A stretch of 64,000 nucleotides of DNA, from assembly GCF_037975245.1 (NCBI RefSeq), contig NC_092571.1, positions 11,419,917 to 11,483,916 of the forward strand. The letters are read 5' to 3'. The notes below the pieces were generated by a model, which saw only the letters and a list, made by a program, of their open reading frames with translations, was not told where the DNA came from and searched no databases. Each line of letters begins with the position of its first letter. The stretch's first letter is position 1. Below, piece by piece: positions 12,659 to 27,700 of the stretch. Both the position numbers and the translations under genes were made by a program. This DNA comes from Apostichopus japonicus (lineage: Eukaryota > Echinodermata > Holothuroidea > Aspidochirotida > Stichopodidae).

Positions 12659-12715
12659 ATAACTAAGCTTTTATTCCTGGGTGACATGAATCTCCGGAAA
12701 CTTTTAATTATTTTG
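12659..12715 (+). CDS. Receptor 1 exon 1: end of 5' UTR and start codon
   Basis: A splice acceptor (ttccacag) ends at 12658, so an upstream 5' UTR exon probably exists. ATG is at 12686 and opens MNLRKLLIIL, the hydrophobic first half of a signal peptide. The donor gtgag follows at 12716, phase 0. This start was chosen because it joins in frame to the second half of the signal peptide, and because receptor 2 has the same arrangement. Confidence 0.78.
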
Positions 12716-15700
12716 GTGAGTATTTGTAGATGGAAACACTTAAGATTGTAAGATAAATGTTACATAATTATATACCTAAAATAAATGTCTGCTGTATAGA
12801 CCCCAACTATAGCACGCTATCATGGAAAAATTTCTCGAGATTTTGTAATCGATAGATTAAGTGACCACTTGTGACCAATTAGTCTGCAAGGCCTGCCACA
12901 TATTTTTTCTTGTTTGAGGGTTATTGTGTTAACGCTCTATGATTAACTACACTGTAGACATGAACATATACCCACACAGTGTTTACACAAAAAGCCTAAT
13001 GGTGCTAAGAAGCTATGAAGGCTAATTGATGTTGATTTACGACCGTGGCAGGTCGATTAAGTAATCCCAAACTTTCCTAGAGCGTGTGCTATAATTTGAG
13101 CCAGTAAATCAGATCTTTAACAGAGCAACACAACGAGATACTAGTTAAGTTTGTAGAGGATGTCATATTTTGTTACTCCGTGATAGGCTAGGCCCTACTG
13201 TAGGTGTTAATGAACCTACGTTGTAGGGACTTGCATTATGAAAACTTTCCAAGGTGGCTACCTAAGTTGTATAGAAAATAAGTCGTCTCTGTGCTGAAAT
13301 GGTTGTCTTTGCTATTATCTTTTATTTGGAATGACCAACAAACTGTCAACAAACTAATTTGAACCATGAACTTAATGTTAATTAAGTAATAAGTTCTGAG
13401 TTGATCAAAGTTCCTGACGTCTAAGAAAAATCTCATGACTTTCTGTAACTTTTTGTGACCCCTCAGTTTGCAGACTGTCAGAATTTCCTACCCTCAAAGT
13501 CTCATTAAAAATTAAATCTTGAGAATGTTAGAAAATTTTAGGGGTACTCTTTGGTAGTGAATATTCACGTCTTTATGACAACGTACCCTTTGCCAGCTTC
13601 TTTGGCCCATCTGAGGAGTTTGAGGGAATGTAAAAATCAGTCAATATGATTGCCTTTGTTTATTCCAAACATCCATCTAAGTGGGCTGTAGTATTTAACT
13701 TTCCATTCATTAAGCTTAGGATTTTCCAGTCTTTAATAAAGAGTATTTGTTTGTACAATTGCGAACTGTGGGGCACAACGAAGGATCTTGATCGCAAAAT
13801 TGACACTTTTCAAAGGAGACTACTTCGTAATATTCTCAACATGAGATGGATCAATAACAATTGGTTATCAAACGATGAGCTCTACAATGAAACCAACCAA
13901 ACATCTTGGTGATCCATAGTCGCTCATAGAAGATTGAGATTTTTCAGTCATGTAGCAAGACTCCAGGAGGATGCTCCATCAAAGCTTGCTTAAGAGAAGC
14001 ATTGAGACATACTGATAAACCAGTTAGGAAGGCCTGTGACTACCTTGCTTGGAAAAATAAAGTCGCAATTTAAGGACGTTAACATTAACAATTTTGAGGA
14101 AGCAATAAAACTTGCGCAAGATAGTGATACGTGGCGGAAGTTATTCACTGAGCATGTCGGATAGACGAGACTCAACTTACTACTACTACTACTATCCATA
14201 ACTGTACATTACATTTGGCTGTATGCTGGACAACATGTTTTGATGCAATTAACACTGAATGCCATTACAGAGGCATTGCATAAAGTCTGGCACTCTTCCT
14301 CTCTTAGCGCCTATAATCCAAACGCTGTAATTGGCTTAGACTGAGTAGAGACAGCATTCTAATTTGCATGACATTAAACATTTAAGTGATGATTGGTCAG
14401 AATGTCCGACCATCACGAATATGGAATGGATACTCATGTGAGAGCATGCCATTCCTTTTTTATTCACTCTGAAGATATTTTAAGAAAAGTTGTAGATTGA
14501 AAGTTGTTCACAGTTTTTGTTTGGTAGATGTTTTAACATGATATAGACATCACACGTTAAGATATGCAAGAAAAAATAAAGACAGTGCACTATGGAGAAA
14601 GATTGACTGTATTTCTGCAATTTATAAATGACAGTGATGACTGTAACCGAGTAATTGCGAGTAGAGCTATGTGATTAATCGACTACAAAAGAAAGAGTTG
14701 ACTATCAGCACTAGTGAGTACAATATCCACAATATCTGCAAGGACAAGTACAGGCACTAATGCCTTCCAGTGTGACGAAGGGCACAAACTCACTACTAGT
14801 ATGTGAATGAGGTCCCTAATTGCAACAATAGAAAGATTGACATACAGTAGAATGAACACATTGTATATTTTCTCCCTGCAGTTTATCGCATCAGCTGACA
14901 TTCGTGTAGACGGACAGGTAAGTCGCCCTTGTTTCTGTCCTGTCGTTACCTGCAAATAACTATCATTAATTTGGCCAACTGGATTTGAGAGACTGCTCCA
15001 TGATAAGCCAGTATACAATGCCATTGGACCGTACAGCTGCATGTTGCATTTGATCTATCAGGCATGGGTATTCCCATGCATGTTCAAATTTGGAGAGAGA
15101 AAAATAATACATCTGAAAATATATTCCTCGATTGAAATCCACCAGGATGTTACTGTGAAGATAGACATATCAAATCGCTGCAACCAAAAGAAAGTTATTC
15201 ACATTAAAGGGACAGCTTTTTAATAACTTTTTCAAACTGAGTACTGGCGCAACCGTGAGGGTGGGGGGGGGGGTGCGGGTGGCAGAAAATAATAAATTAC
15301 TTGAAGATGTTCTTATTCCCATGAGGCATTTGAAAATTATACATTACCTGTGTAAATTGAGTTTACTATATATGAACATTATCTATTTGATCTATGACAG
15401 TCACAGGTAGATTCCTTCATGCCTACTTCTCAAATTAAATATATTTCATGTCTTCCTATTTGTTATGACTTTGTCAAAGTGTTTGTGACCATAAAAATCT
15501 GCCATCTTGATTAATATATTATTTCTATGTTATGGGGTGAAGGTTTCTTTTTTTTCATGTCAGAATGGTTTTAAAAGTTGCCACAGCTTAAAGTTGGATG
15601 ACAGTCACTGAATAAAAATATCGTTGCACTTAAAGTAATAGTTATGTATGCTAAAGTCCACCAGAAATGAAAAATACTACATAGTTATATTATTATAGTA

Positions 15701-18700
15701 AAGTTTCGATGAATTTTGTGTACTTGTAATGTCTCGTCTCTCTCCTTTCTCCTCAAGGAATGTCAAAGGTCAGAAACACGTTTGACCTATACAGAAGCAG
15801 GATGTGCGTCTGGACCACAGACACACGATTTCTGTTCACCTGGGCAAAAGTTATCAAACCGGTGTGAAGGAGAGTAAGTTTGCAATTTTAAAATGAGAGA
15901 GGAACACACAAGTGTTTCTTCATGTATAGTTTTTCACAGACACCCAGCCCAACTGAAAGCAAAATCGTATCAGCTATTTATTGTTGGTAATCAGGCAGTA
16001 GGTGGTGTTCAGCAGTTCCGTCTTTACGCAATGTAACCAATTGGGAGGTAAACAACTCCAGTGGGGGGTCAGTGGTAAGGCCATGTGCACTCATCCATTG
16101 TTCTTTGTGTGGGGTCAGTGGTAAGGCTACTGTATGTGCACTTATCCATTGTTCTGTGTGTGGGGTCAGTGGTAAGGCTATGTGAACTCATCCATTGTTC
16201 TTTGTGAGTGAATTAACCAAAATTTTAACTATCATCTTTCTTATTTTGAACTCCTGGTAATAGGTGTACTTATTGTGGAATAGGTGAATACCAGAATGAA
16301 TTTACCGACTGCAGCACATGTTTAAAGTGTACGACAGAAGAAGACTGTTGTGAAGGCCAAAAGGTGAGTTTTCACTTATCATTGTGAATACAAGGCGGAG
16401 TTTATATTCCGTCTTTACCGAGATGTTATGGTCGTTTCCAAAAAGAGAGTGTGTGGCAATTGGGGATATGCTAGTATTACTAGAATACAACGTTGATGTT
16501 AGCACTGGTTTAAAAGGATAGATAAACACCTCAAGTTATTTGGATAATTTGATCACTCAATAGTTAGGCACCCAGTGTCCTGGACACCGGGAGGAGGGGG
16601 CATGGAGACTAATTAGGGCAACTGTGTAGGGATACTCTCTGGTTGTCCCTCCGACAACCAGGTCCTTACATGTCGAATGTCCGAACAGCAAGTTTCACTG
16701 CCTGGAAAAAGATAAAGTTGTTGACAAAATGAAAGTGACTAGTATAACACCGTAGGATGTCCACTGTAGGAGAGATTTGTAGGATGATGAATAGGGCACC
16801 AGTTTTGGCTGTGATAGCAATTTCATTTGACCAATTTGAAGACTTTGTAGCATTAGTAGCATTAATATCACTTTACGGAGTGGGGTTGGAGTTTATCGTG
16901 ACAAAACCTGCTACAGTATTCTGTGCAGGGCTAATTTTTTGTCCCTCACGAAAATAAAAAAAACCTCTGGTTGGCCAAGAAATAATAATGACTTAATATG
17001 TACCCTGTAGGAGTGATATTTAGGTGTTGGTGCATAGAACACCAGCTTGGGAGTGGTGCCAATATATTCTAATAGAGGGTTGAATTTATATTTTTGTGTT
17101 ATCGCCAATTGAGTACAATGGGAAAGGAAGTCTCCTATAAGGGTATTTATTTACAATGCAACCTCTTACAACCAGACTACCAGTTAACGTTTGCCCTGTT
17201 GTGTTTCTTCAGAATGTGAATCTTTTAGTACTGGTCATTTAGACCTCAGAATTTCTTGACATTAACAGGTCGTATCTAGTTTCGCTATCTATCTGTAATG
17301 GCTTGCTTTCTTTCCTAACCACCTTATTCTCTGTTTTTCAATGTAGATAATAACCCGCTGCAGTTCAGTTCGCAATGCTGTATGCGGTTGTCCACCTTGC
17401 ACTACTATCACATGCCCACCCAGTACCACCCCAGGTAATTACGACCCTCCTGTTGAGGTTTCGACCATTTTGCACAGTAAACGAAATGACACTTTTTCAT
17501 ATAACACAGCGCAGATTGCCAGCTTTGCGTTGAGAGTTTCCAGCAGATTTTGTCCAGATGGCAGCAAACCTTGCCTGGTATGTGCTTCCCTGATGGCAAA
17601 CGTCTGATTACCAGTGTGTTTGCCAAAATTTGTCAGCTGGTCCAAACATTTCGGTAGGACTTCATAATCATCTATGAGTTAACCCTAATCCATTTGAGGT
17701 GATCTTCATCAATGTCGCACTAGCAGCTTTTTGTAAATTGTACTGCAGTTATTTCCATAGATTTCCTTCCATAGATGAATGATAAGAATAGATAAACAAA
17801 AAGATATATTCAATTTCTCTTGCACTAACTGTTTTTGCTTTATTTCTCTCTAAGATTTGTCAGTCGAGCCAAGCTTTCAGCAGAATTGCCCTTCCGATAT
17901 CACCATAGAGGCTGAAGAGGGGGCCACAAGCAGTACAGTGACCTGGACAGAACCTGTGGTCGCTAATGCTTCAGCTGCTGTACAGTCACACCACCCTGGA
18001 AGTAGATTCAGAATTGGGTACACGGATGTGTTCTATGCATTCTCTGGTAGTACAGGGAATATGATAACTTGTTCCTTTGTTATAAATGTGAAAGGTAAGC
18101 TGTTTGGAAATCAATGTTAATCAATATTTAAACTAGATGATTGCATATGATTGATTTATACCATAATAATAATAATATTTGCTTTTTATATAGCGCTTTA
18201 TACCAGCGATAGGTCTCAAAGCGCTTTACAGACGTTATATTACTCCTGCTCAATGATAACCTGTCCCAGAGACAATCCCTCCAGGCGGCAGCAGTTATAT
18301 ACTGCGCCCAATGACAAGTTACCTCACAGGTACCCATTTAACCCCTGGGTGGAGAGAGGCAAGTGAGATAAAGCATCTTGCCCAAGGACACAGCGTAATG
18401 AACTAGGCAGGAATCGAACCAGCAATCCTTGGATCACGAGTCCGACGCCTTAGCCAATTGGCCACCACCCTCTCCATGGCAGGTGTGTCTTTTAGGGAGA
18501 AAGCTTCATCATTTAAACCGCTCCCTGTGTTTGCTACTCACTCCTTCCGAAAAGCGAGTTGTTCATTCATGAGCTTGACACAAATATTTCATCTCGTTGT
18601 GTAGATTCATGACAGTTTGAAGGAATATGTTACTTTTACTATGTGGCTTATAAGGCAAAGCCTTGGCCACGATATGTCATTATCCAATGCAAAACGATGA

Positions 18701-21700
18701 ATTTTTGATAGCTGGTAATGTTTCTATAGCTGCTGCTCCAGTTTTTCAGAATATTCACAATTAAGATATGCTATATCTGTGGAATGTTCCTTTAAAAAGG
18801 TGAATTGACGAAGAGACTACCTCCTCGTGCAGACATGAATGTTTATGTTAGTGTGTTGATGTTTTGTCAATTCTGATAACTCTGCCAAAACATGTTCTTT
18901 ATACGTCATATATTAACAACAGAGCACTCTTCTGTTACATCCAACATCATTTGTCCTTGATTAGTTTGTAACACATTTGCAGAACATTGTTATTTGCAGT
19001 CATAAAAGAAATGTTTTCCCATTGGTTTCTGTGTTGCATCTGCGTATGTATGAATATTAGATCCTCCTGCAAGCAGGAACTCACAAAGAAGCCTCATTGG
19101 CTTATCAAAGCTGCAAGCTGACCGAAGTCAGTCTCTTACATTCATATTTAACGTCCACGATTATGAATTGTCAACAACTCTGTAACTGGACGACATACAT
19201 TAATCTTGGAGTGACTCGAACTGGGGACCTTATGATTGGAAGGCACTGGCGTTAACCACTGAGCTAACACTCCTGTGTAAAGCTGTAAATCTGTGTAAAG
19301 CTAGTAGTCCAGTCACTCTCATTGATAAGCCTAAGAATTCAGATGTTTAAAGGGTCATTTGCCTACAATTACAAACTGTATTTGCAATACAGCCTGGACT
19401 GTGCTGGTAGTGTTTTTCTACTGATCTACCAAGTATTTATATTTATTTTCTGCCTAAAATCCTTTCTTTAACTAGAAATATCAAGACTTGAGGTAGAAAC
19501 TGCATTCTATAATTTTGTATCTGATGTACCTCAGCTTATCACCCTTTGCATAACAAGCATCAATGTTTAGGCCTTAATAATAGGTCAATCTATGGGGTGA
19601 TAAGAATACATGTGATTACATGTGAATGCATGTGATTTCATGTGAATGCATGTGATTACATGTAAATGCATGTGATTACAATTTGTGAATGCATGTGATT
19701 ACAATTTGTGAATGCATGTAATTCCAATTTGTGAATGCATGTGATTACAATTTGTGAATGCATGTGATTACAATTTGTGAATGCATGTGATTACAATTTG
19801 TGAATGCATGTGATTACAATTGGTGAATGCATGTGATTACAATTGGTGAATGCATGTGATTACAATTGGTGAATGCATGTGATTACAATTGGTGAATGCA
19901 TGTGATTACAATTTGTGAATGCATGTGATTACAATTGGTGAATGTGTCAAATGGTCATCCAAGGAATACTCTTTTGTTCACATGAAGGTGAAGAGCATAT
20001 TTTGATTGAGTTATTCAGACTTATAAAACACTGGATGAACATAAACATTTAGGCCTCCTCTGAGGAGCAGGCATCATAAATAATTCAGCCTGAAAGTAGC
20101 ATTCCATAAATTTAGGTGGAGAATAAATGTTCACCATAGATATTATCTCTATCACATTCAAAGTGAAGATGATTGCAAAGCTGCTTTAACTTTTGATATT
20201 CATGTTTAAGTTGTACTCATTCTTTCCTACCATATGACAAATGTTGGACAATTATACAGTGTTCAGTACTCTGGTTTTTACTGTTATTTCTTTTTTAAAC
20301 TTAACTGGCACACCTGCCATCCCATAATATTTGTATTATTTAACCGAGAAAGAAATTGGATTGAAGTAGTGACATATAAAGGAGTAAAACTATTATGGTT
20401 GAGGGGAAAAAGTTCCATAGCAAAGCCCCCCCCCCCCAACCCCAGCTTCAGTTCTATTTGGGCATGGATTTCTGACATAATCATCCAGTGTTTAGTACTA
20501 GGTTGCTTTGATAGGTGCTATCAGGCTTCTCTTTTGGCAGTTTATGACTCCCACAGAGAAACAATTTCACATTCAGGCTGTTTAAATAGTCGTGAAAGCT
20601 AGCAAAATGTTTTTTTTTCTGATACTGTGCATTAAATCATTAAACATAACCAGTGGAGCACGGCATTTACTTGGATCACAGAGCCAGTGCCCATTTCCAT
20701 ACTTGCTCTAAAATCTCTTGGTTGGGAGTTCTATATTTCAGGGAATCACCCAAAAGATTTTCAGACATCCAGTCACACCATGCCGTATGATATCTTGTAA
20801 TTAATTAATCGACAATGTTAACAAGTCTTTTTCTTTTTGGTCTGTTTGGCAGAAGCACCCCGGACGACTTCCACTGTGGACCCAGTTTCCACTACAACCG
20901 ATCAGCCAGGTAAGTTATTTTACAAAATGCTTGAAGTTACTGTTTATTTGTGCAGGTTGTTTACTTACATAACCTCTTATCTGTAATAATATGGAATGAC
21001 GCACACCAAATAAAATCAGTATGATTGTGATTCATGTTCATTTGTGTCATGGATGCCATATTGCTACAGTTAGTTGCTTGATCCACTGTTTAGATGTAAG
21101 TCAATTGTAAAGATTGTACTTTCTGGAAATAAAACTGTTACAGATCTGCAATTTTCATCTCGTTGAATATTAAACAGTAACGATATGTCCCGTAAAAGTG
21201 CACCCCTTTGAAAGAAGGAAACACACTACTTAGTTTGCATATGACCTTTGCAAACAAAACAAGGCTACTTGAGGTGTGGAAAATAAATCTGTGATCTGCT
21301 CTTTGGTTGTCACATTTTCCTTGTTGTTGATTCCTTGCCAAAAGAAAAGGAATCTATTCAATGGTGATAGTGTGTGTGAGACACTTCTGCTTGTGAAACT
21401 TCCAAAACTTACCTGGTTTTGGATATTTCCAGAAACAAACTTACCTGACTCCCCAGAACAATTGCACTCTCGCATTACCATGTCTACAGCATCTGGTAAC
21501 CTATTAGCAGCCACCCTTCTACCGCTGACCAGCATATTCTGGTCTACCGCCCTCCTCATGGACCATGTATTTCCAAAGCGTCCCAGTTAACTGCCGGGTA
21601 CAACAGCCCTCACGCTGTCCTCCATAGTACATGGAGGGGCCTTGGCACCAACAAAACCACAAATCCCTTCCTGTGGAGAGAATGTTAACAATTGACACCC

Positions 21701-24700
21701 TCCCACGTTGGTAAGCACTACTATACCTAAATATGTCAGTAAATACAACCAAAGTCCCATAAGAGTATATAATTGCATAATATTTCAGTATTGATATGAC
21801 AACCTGACATCCATTAACTTAAGGTAACATCCACTCTCAATAACAAATAAACAATACAATATACATTAACACATATTAACAATTATAAGTTCACTGAATG
21901 TCCTGCAGACCATAACAACATTTTTGGTGGACTTCTGGTTTGGACGGCAAGACGGATATTTCCTTTGTGGAGGGTATGCGACAAAGCTAGCTCAACTTTT
22001 CAGGTGGTCTACTAATTTTGGCATTCAAATGAATGTTCACAACCCCCACCCTACCGTGTGAGGTTGGGGGCAGGTTGGAGAGAGATTTGGTTGAGAATCC
22101 AGAAGCAGTGTTCCCCTTCTGGTCTCGGAAAGCGTAGCCTACGATTCATCCTGTCTCTGCAATAGCTTATGTCGGAATCTTCTGAGAAATAGCTTGGAAA
22201 TGAACCGGACACCATTTCTGGATGGAATGTACTGACTCAGAGGGGTTTCCAAACTCTGTAGGGATCTGTGGTGTGACTATTGTGGTCGGGTTGGTACCTG
22301 TGTTGTCACCAGTGTCTCTACAGGCTCCTGGGTTTGCAGCTCTCTCTCTATTCCTGTAGATGTGGGTCTACTCTGATTGGGCAGTTTGCTTTCCCCTTTA
22401 GGGGTGATTTGCCCATGGCAATTTCCTTCCCAGTAAGCAATGTTACCTGAGGCTGTTATGATAGCATTTGGGATCACAGGTCTAACTGCTCTTGTAGCCT
22501 TCATTTTTGGCCCTGTGGTCAATCCTCTATCTGCTGCCACATTTCAGTAAGGGATCCTTCCTCGTGCAGGGACGGCATTTCAGATCATGTTTGTCCCAGC
22601 GTCTTTGAGATTGACACATGTATTTGATTTGTGTATGTGTGGCCATATCTGAGATAACTGACCAGAAATTCTGAACACATAAACAGAGTATTTAAATATG
22701 TACACAAGCCTGTTAACCAACATGGGGAATTAATTTGCAATAGACAGAAATCAGCAAGAATACAGTAAAAAAGACTGGTTGGGGAGGAGCAAATTTCAAT
22801 GTCCCCAATGAAGAAATCCATAGAACCGAGGCTAAACACCTATGTAATCTAGTTCATATGAACAGGAGAGCCTGGGTACTAAACGACCTGGTGGCTTAAC
22901 CTGTCCCGAAAGTCCCCCTGGTGCTGGCAGGAGAGGTTTGGGAGAACTCTCAAGGAAAGGAGAAAGGAACCTCCATAACAGCCAACCAAAGCATAATAAG
23001 TGTGGTAACAGCTACCAAAACCTAATAGAAGATGAATGTACAGTAGCCTAACACAAACAACTGTAATGGTATAGGCTTGACCAAAACAGTGAAGGGCTAT
23101 AGTAGCCTAACACAAGAGCACATGTCTTCCGGAATTGGCAGGAAGGCACACCCTAAACGGACGTAAAAACCTACCAACGGAGTGTAGCAAGGGGTTAAAA
23201 AACCCAAGCTTTACCTGGAGAATGAGGAAGGTGGTATGGGAGTTTCTCATAAGCGAAACAGGAGATACAAAGATGGAGGGAGAGGAAGCTAGCTGCAAAA
23301 ACGTGAAACAGGTACCCAAAGAAAACTAAAAGACGAAATAAGGGGGGAACCCATGAATAAACAAAAAAAGGTGCCCCAAACTGCCCATAATAAAAGGATA
23401 CTGATCCGATCGTCATGTAGTGACGTGCTATCGATTTAAAAGACTGTGTGGATACTTGGATGGAGTCCAAAAGAGTTTTCCAAAGGTGAAAAATAGTTAT
23501 CACAAACAACTACATAATTCCAGAGCTTGTGACACTTTTTGATTGTAGAATGAAATGTGGGGAGACTAGTCAGTAAGTCAAGTCAATGTGGAACTTGTTT
23601 CAACTTCACACTGAGTACAAAGATGCTCCTTTATCTAGTTCTCAGCTGTTTCAGTTGGAGGTCACTAGTGGCCAAAATATCAAATGCCTGTAAACAACCT
23701 TACTTAACTACTTAAGCTTTGGTGAGTCTGACAGAAGGTTGGCAGGTACCCCCTCAATGTATACTCAATTTTTAGTAGTTAATGATGGAGTTCAAAGGTC
23801 ATCAGTGGTCACTAAAATTACAACCTAGTAAACATGATTACTCAATAGGGCAAGCTTTGATCAACGTCATGCCTAGTATTAAGGTGCCTCTTAATGGATT
23901 CTTGATTGGCATTGTTTTTGGTGGAGGTCAAAGGTTGTTTCAGTAGTGTTAATGTATATTTTTCTTTTTTATTTGCCAGAAATATCCTCTAGATGTGTGA
24001 ATCCAGTTCCTACTACAACTGATCCGCCGGGTAAGTTAATCATAAAATTCTCTGAAGTTACTGTTTACTTGTGCAGGTTGTTTACTTACGTAACCTCTTA
24101 TCTGTAATAAAGAGTGACGCACAGCAAATAAAATCAGTATGATTGTAATTCATGATCAATTTTTTAATGGATTCCATGTCTCTCTTGCTACAGTTACTTG
24201 CTTGTTACACATTTTACAAGTTAGTCAATTTTAAAAATTGTACTTTCAGGAAATCACCTTATTTTTCGGCATAAATTTATGGGTAGATCCATGGAAGTGT
24301 ACTTCTTTGAGCAAAAGAACACTCTACCTATTTAGCATATCTCTTTCACAAGCAAAACCTTTCCCGAGAATATCTGCCAGCGAAGGTATAGATGATAGAG
24401 TTGGCGACCTTTTCTTTTTCTTGTTAATTCCTTGCCGAGAGTAAAAGAAATATATACAATGATGATGGAGTATGTGTAGATGACACCTCCGCCAGTAAAC
24501 GTAATAACTGATCATATGGAAGTTATATGAAATGCATATGTATATGGCCTTCTTGAGTTCTCGGCTGCTTGTGTTTTTGATGAAGCTCAAAGCTCAATTT
24601 GATAACACTCAATAGGTCAACGTTATATGTAGTATGAAGGTACCTCTTAATTGATTCTTGGTTGTCATTGGTTTTGGTGGAGGTTAAAGGTTGTTTTGAT

Positions 24701-27700
24701 ATTTGTTTTTTCTTTGCTATATTAGACCCGGTTCCTACTACACTTAATCGGACAGGTAGGTTAAACACAAAATTCTCTGAAGTTACCGTTTATCTGTGCA
24801 GGTTGTTTTCTTACATAACCTATTATCTGTAGTATAGAGTGACGTATGTGTAGAGTGGGGTATGTGTAGACGACAACTCCGCCAGTAAACGTAATAACTC
24901 ATCATCTGGAAGTTACATGAAATTGATATTTATTACATATTTGGCCTTCTTGAGTTCTTGGCTGCTTGTGTTATTGATGCAACTCAAAGTTCATTTGATG
25001 TCACCAGTGGCCAAGTTATCAAAAGGTTGTAAACAAGTTTACTAAAATATCTAAAGCTTTGTTGAATCTGATAGATAGGTGGTACAGTAGGTACCCCTTC
25101 AATGAGTTGTTCTATCTTTTTAATTTGTTTATGATGTAGGTCAAAGGTCATATGAGATCACCATTGGTCAAACTATAAGAACCTTGTAAAATATGATAAC
25201 ACTCAATAGGTCAACCTTATATGTAGTATGAAGATACCTCTTAATTGATTCTTGGTTGTCATTGGTTTTGGTGGAGGTTAAAGGTCGTTTTGATATTTGT
25301 TTTTTTTTTCTATATTAGACCCGGTTTCTACTACATGTAATCGGACAGGTAGGTTAATCACAAAATTCTCTGAAGTTACCGTTTATTTGTGCAGGTTGTT
25401 ATCTTACATAACCTCTTATCTGTAATATCGAGTGACGCACACCAAATAAAGTCAGTATGATTGTGAACACCATGCGAATCTTGTTCATTTTGTCTAGTGA
25501 ATTCCATGACCTGTTGCTACTATTGCGTAATAACATGGGTGATAAAATTATTTTATTTTCATTTTCTTGTTGATTGCTTGTCGAAAGTAAAAGGAATCTA
25601 TGGTGATGGTGTATGTGAGTCATTGTGGTGATAGTCAAAGGTTGTTTGAGATCAGCAGTGGTGAAAGCATGCAAACATAACCATGATACTATGAACCATA
25701 TAACTAACTATTAAACAAGTCAACCTTTGATCAACCTCGTACTTAGTAAGTAGTTGCCTCTTCGCGAATCTTGTTTGGCGTCAGATTTGGTGGAGGCCAA
25801 AGTTCATTTGACCCCCCTCTGAAGCCATTCAGAAACCTTCAAAACTTGTTAAATTCAGCTTAGGTGGATCTGTTACTTGAAATGTAGATGCCTCTAGTAC
25901 TGGAATGATATTGCTTATTAGTGGAGTCAAAGCAGTAGTCAAAATATGAGAACTTTCACAAAGGCCATATCAAGCTTTGGTGCATATAAAAAGAGCATCA
26001 CATCTTTGGCCTTTTCTCTGTTTTGTACTGTACAACTTGCCAGCGTTCTACTTACTAGACATGTGATGGTGTCCTTCCCAATCGGCATCTGCTTCTTGTT
26101 TCATCCCATCCTCCCCCTTCTAGAATATTTGCTTTATTACACACTTGGTCCTTCTCACCTGAGATCGAAGTGGAAAGGTTATCTCTTGCAATGGTCGTCA
26201 GAGACGGCTACCAGAGGTTGCCAATGAGATGTTTTGAGGTTATTGGAAAAGTTTTGAAATATTTGCAATGAAAAAGATAAAGAGGTGATATATTTCCTCA
26301 CAAAGAGGCTCAATGTGGTGAATAACATGGTATGTTGGTGATGGCTTCACCGTGCACCTATGAAGAGTCATCTTGCTGGTTGCTAGAAAGCTTAGGATGT
26401 TTATTACCTATATGAACCATTGAGAATGGCGTATTAAAAATAACTTATAACCACAGATTTTAAACAAACACTGCAAACCCGGTGGTAAAAATTGAACAGT
26501 TTGGCACACAGCTGTCCCAGAGCATCTCACAAAGCTTGAAACCCATCACCAGATGAGAGGTGTGTTTTCTCCTGGAGGGGGAATTACATGTTTTTTCGCT
26601 GGAACGAATTGTCATCATCAGATGCTGCTTCTCAATGTTACGTGCATAATCTTATTTACTTTTCTCTTTCAGACTCTGGCCAATTTTCGTCCTGCGATGG
26701 TCAAACAGTTTGTTGGGTGTTGCTTGGAATCATCACAGTTGTTTTGGTTCTATTTATATGTAAGTACAAGTTATTGATTAAAGCTTGCAAGGACACGTTA
26801 AGTGCACACTGAGATTTTTCAGTTGTGCTTCGTGAAATGTATCTAACCTCAAGAAGAAACCAATAAGGGAAGGTCTTAGTCTCCAAGGTTTGTTTCTTAT
26901 ATTTTTTTAAATGTGACCAGCATGTTCATCTAAAGTTTTGTTATTTTGAAACAAGTTTGACAAAGCTCCAAACAAGTTCCATTACTTTATCTTGACAAGA
27001 CATGGCAGGGTACCGGGATCTAGATTGATTCATTCTAGATCGAAAAGAGTAGAATACTTCCAGAATTCACTTGGATGATCCTAAATTATTTAGAATAATA
27101 TTATACGTTTTAATGCAAAGATAGCAAGTACAATAAGAAATTTCTAGAAAGATAGTAAATGGGGATATTGCTTTCATTCCTTACATATATAAACACAAAC
27201 AAATAACAGTTTAGAAGCTGTAGGTAACCTAACACAAAATAAGTCATGTTGATAGTGATGGTTTTGGACATATTGATGCTTGCAATATTCATGAATCCCA
27301 GCTTTAACAAGTAAAGGTATGTCATTACTACCTCCAGTACTTGATTGTTTCATTTTTATTAACTCAACCACAGTCATCAATTATTGCAAACTCGATTCTA
27401 TCTTGAGCACATGTCTTTTTTCTTTACAGGTGGTGTTTTTTATAAATGTCATCGTGATGAAAGGGGTGAGCTCAAATAACCAAAATTTAGATTTTTTCTT
27501 ATTGGGAAAATGTCACACAGTAAAGTATTGTACTTTATTCTCTCCCTCAAAGTTGCTTTAAGGGTTGATTAAAGGTTAAAATATTTGTCTAGATATGTAT
27601 ATATCCAAGACAGATGAAAAAAGTTTGAGTGCTTGTAATTTTTTATTCCCTGCCAAAGGCAGAAGGAGACATTGTGGTGATGGTGCCTGTGTATGCGTCG

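Larger units (their letters stand above)
24031..26640. repeat. Diverged tandem intron units with AGGTCAAAGGTCA-type motifs
   Basis: Blocks such as tggttttggtggaggttaaa, tgataacactcaataggtca and atgtagtatgaaggtacctc recur at about 23790-23940, 24590-24700, 25130-25290 and 25620-25800. A related pattern continues at 27820-28560. They fill the introns between exons 8 and 13. Confidence 0.72.

Noticed and set aside
19605-19945. CRISPR-like array
   Set aside because: Units are directly adjacent with no unique spacers and the genome is eukaryotic; it is a minisatellite.
20234-20602. 122-codon ORF in receptor 1 intron 6
   Set aside because: AT-rich intron, no motif, no splice or conservation argument.
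22277-22540. Retroviral or LTR-retrotransposon pol fragment on the minus strand
   Set aside because: Looked like a low-complexity pol C-terminus at first, but no protease, RT, RNase H or integrase motif and no LTR pair could be seen.
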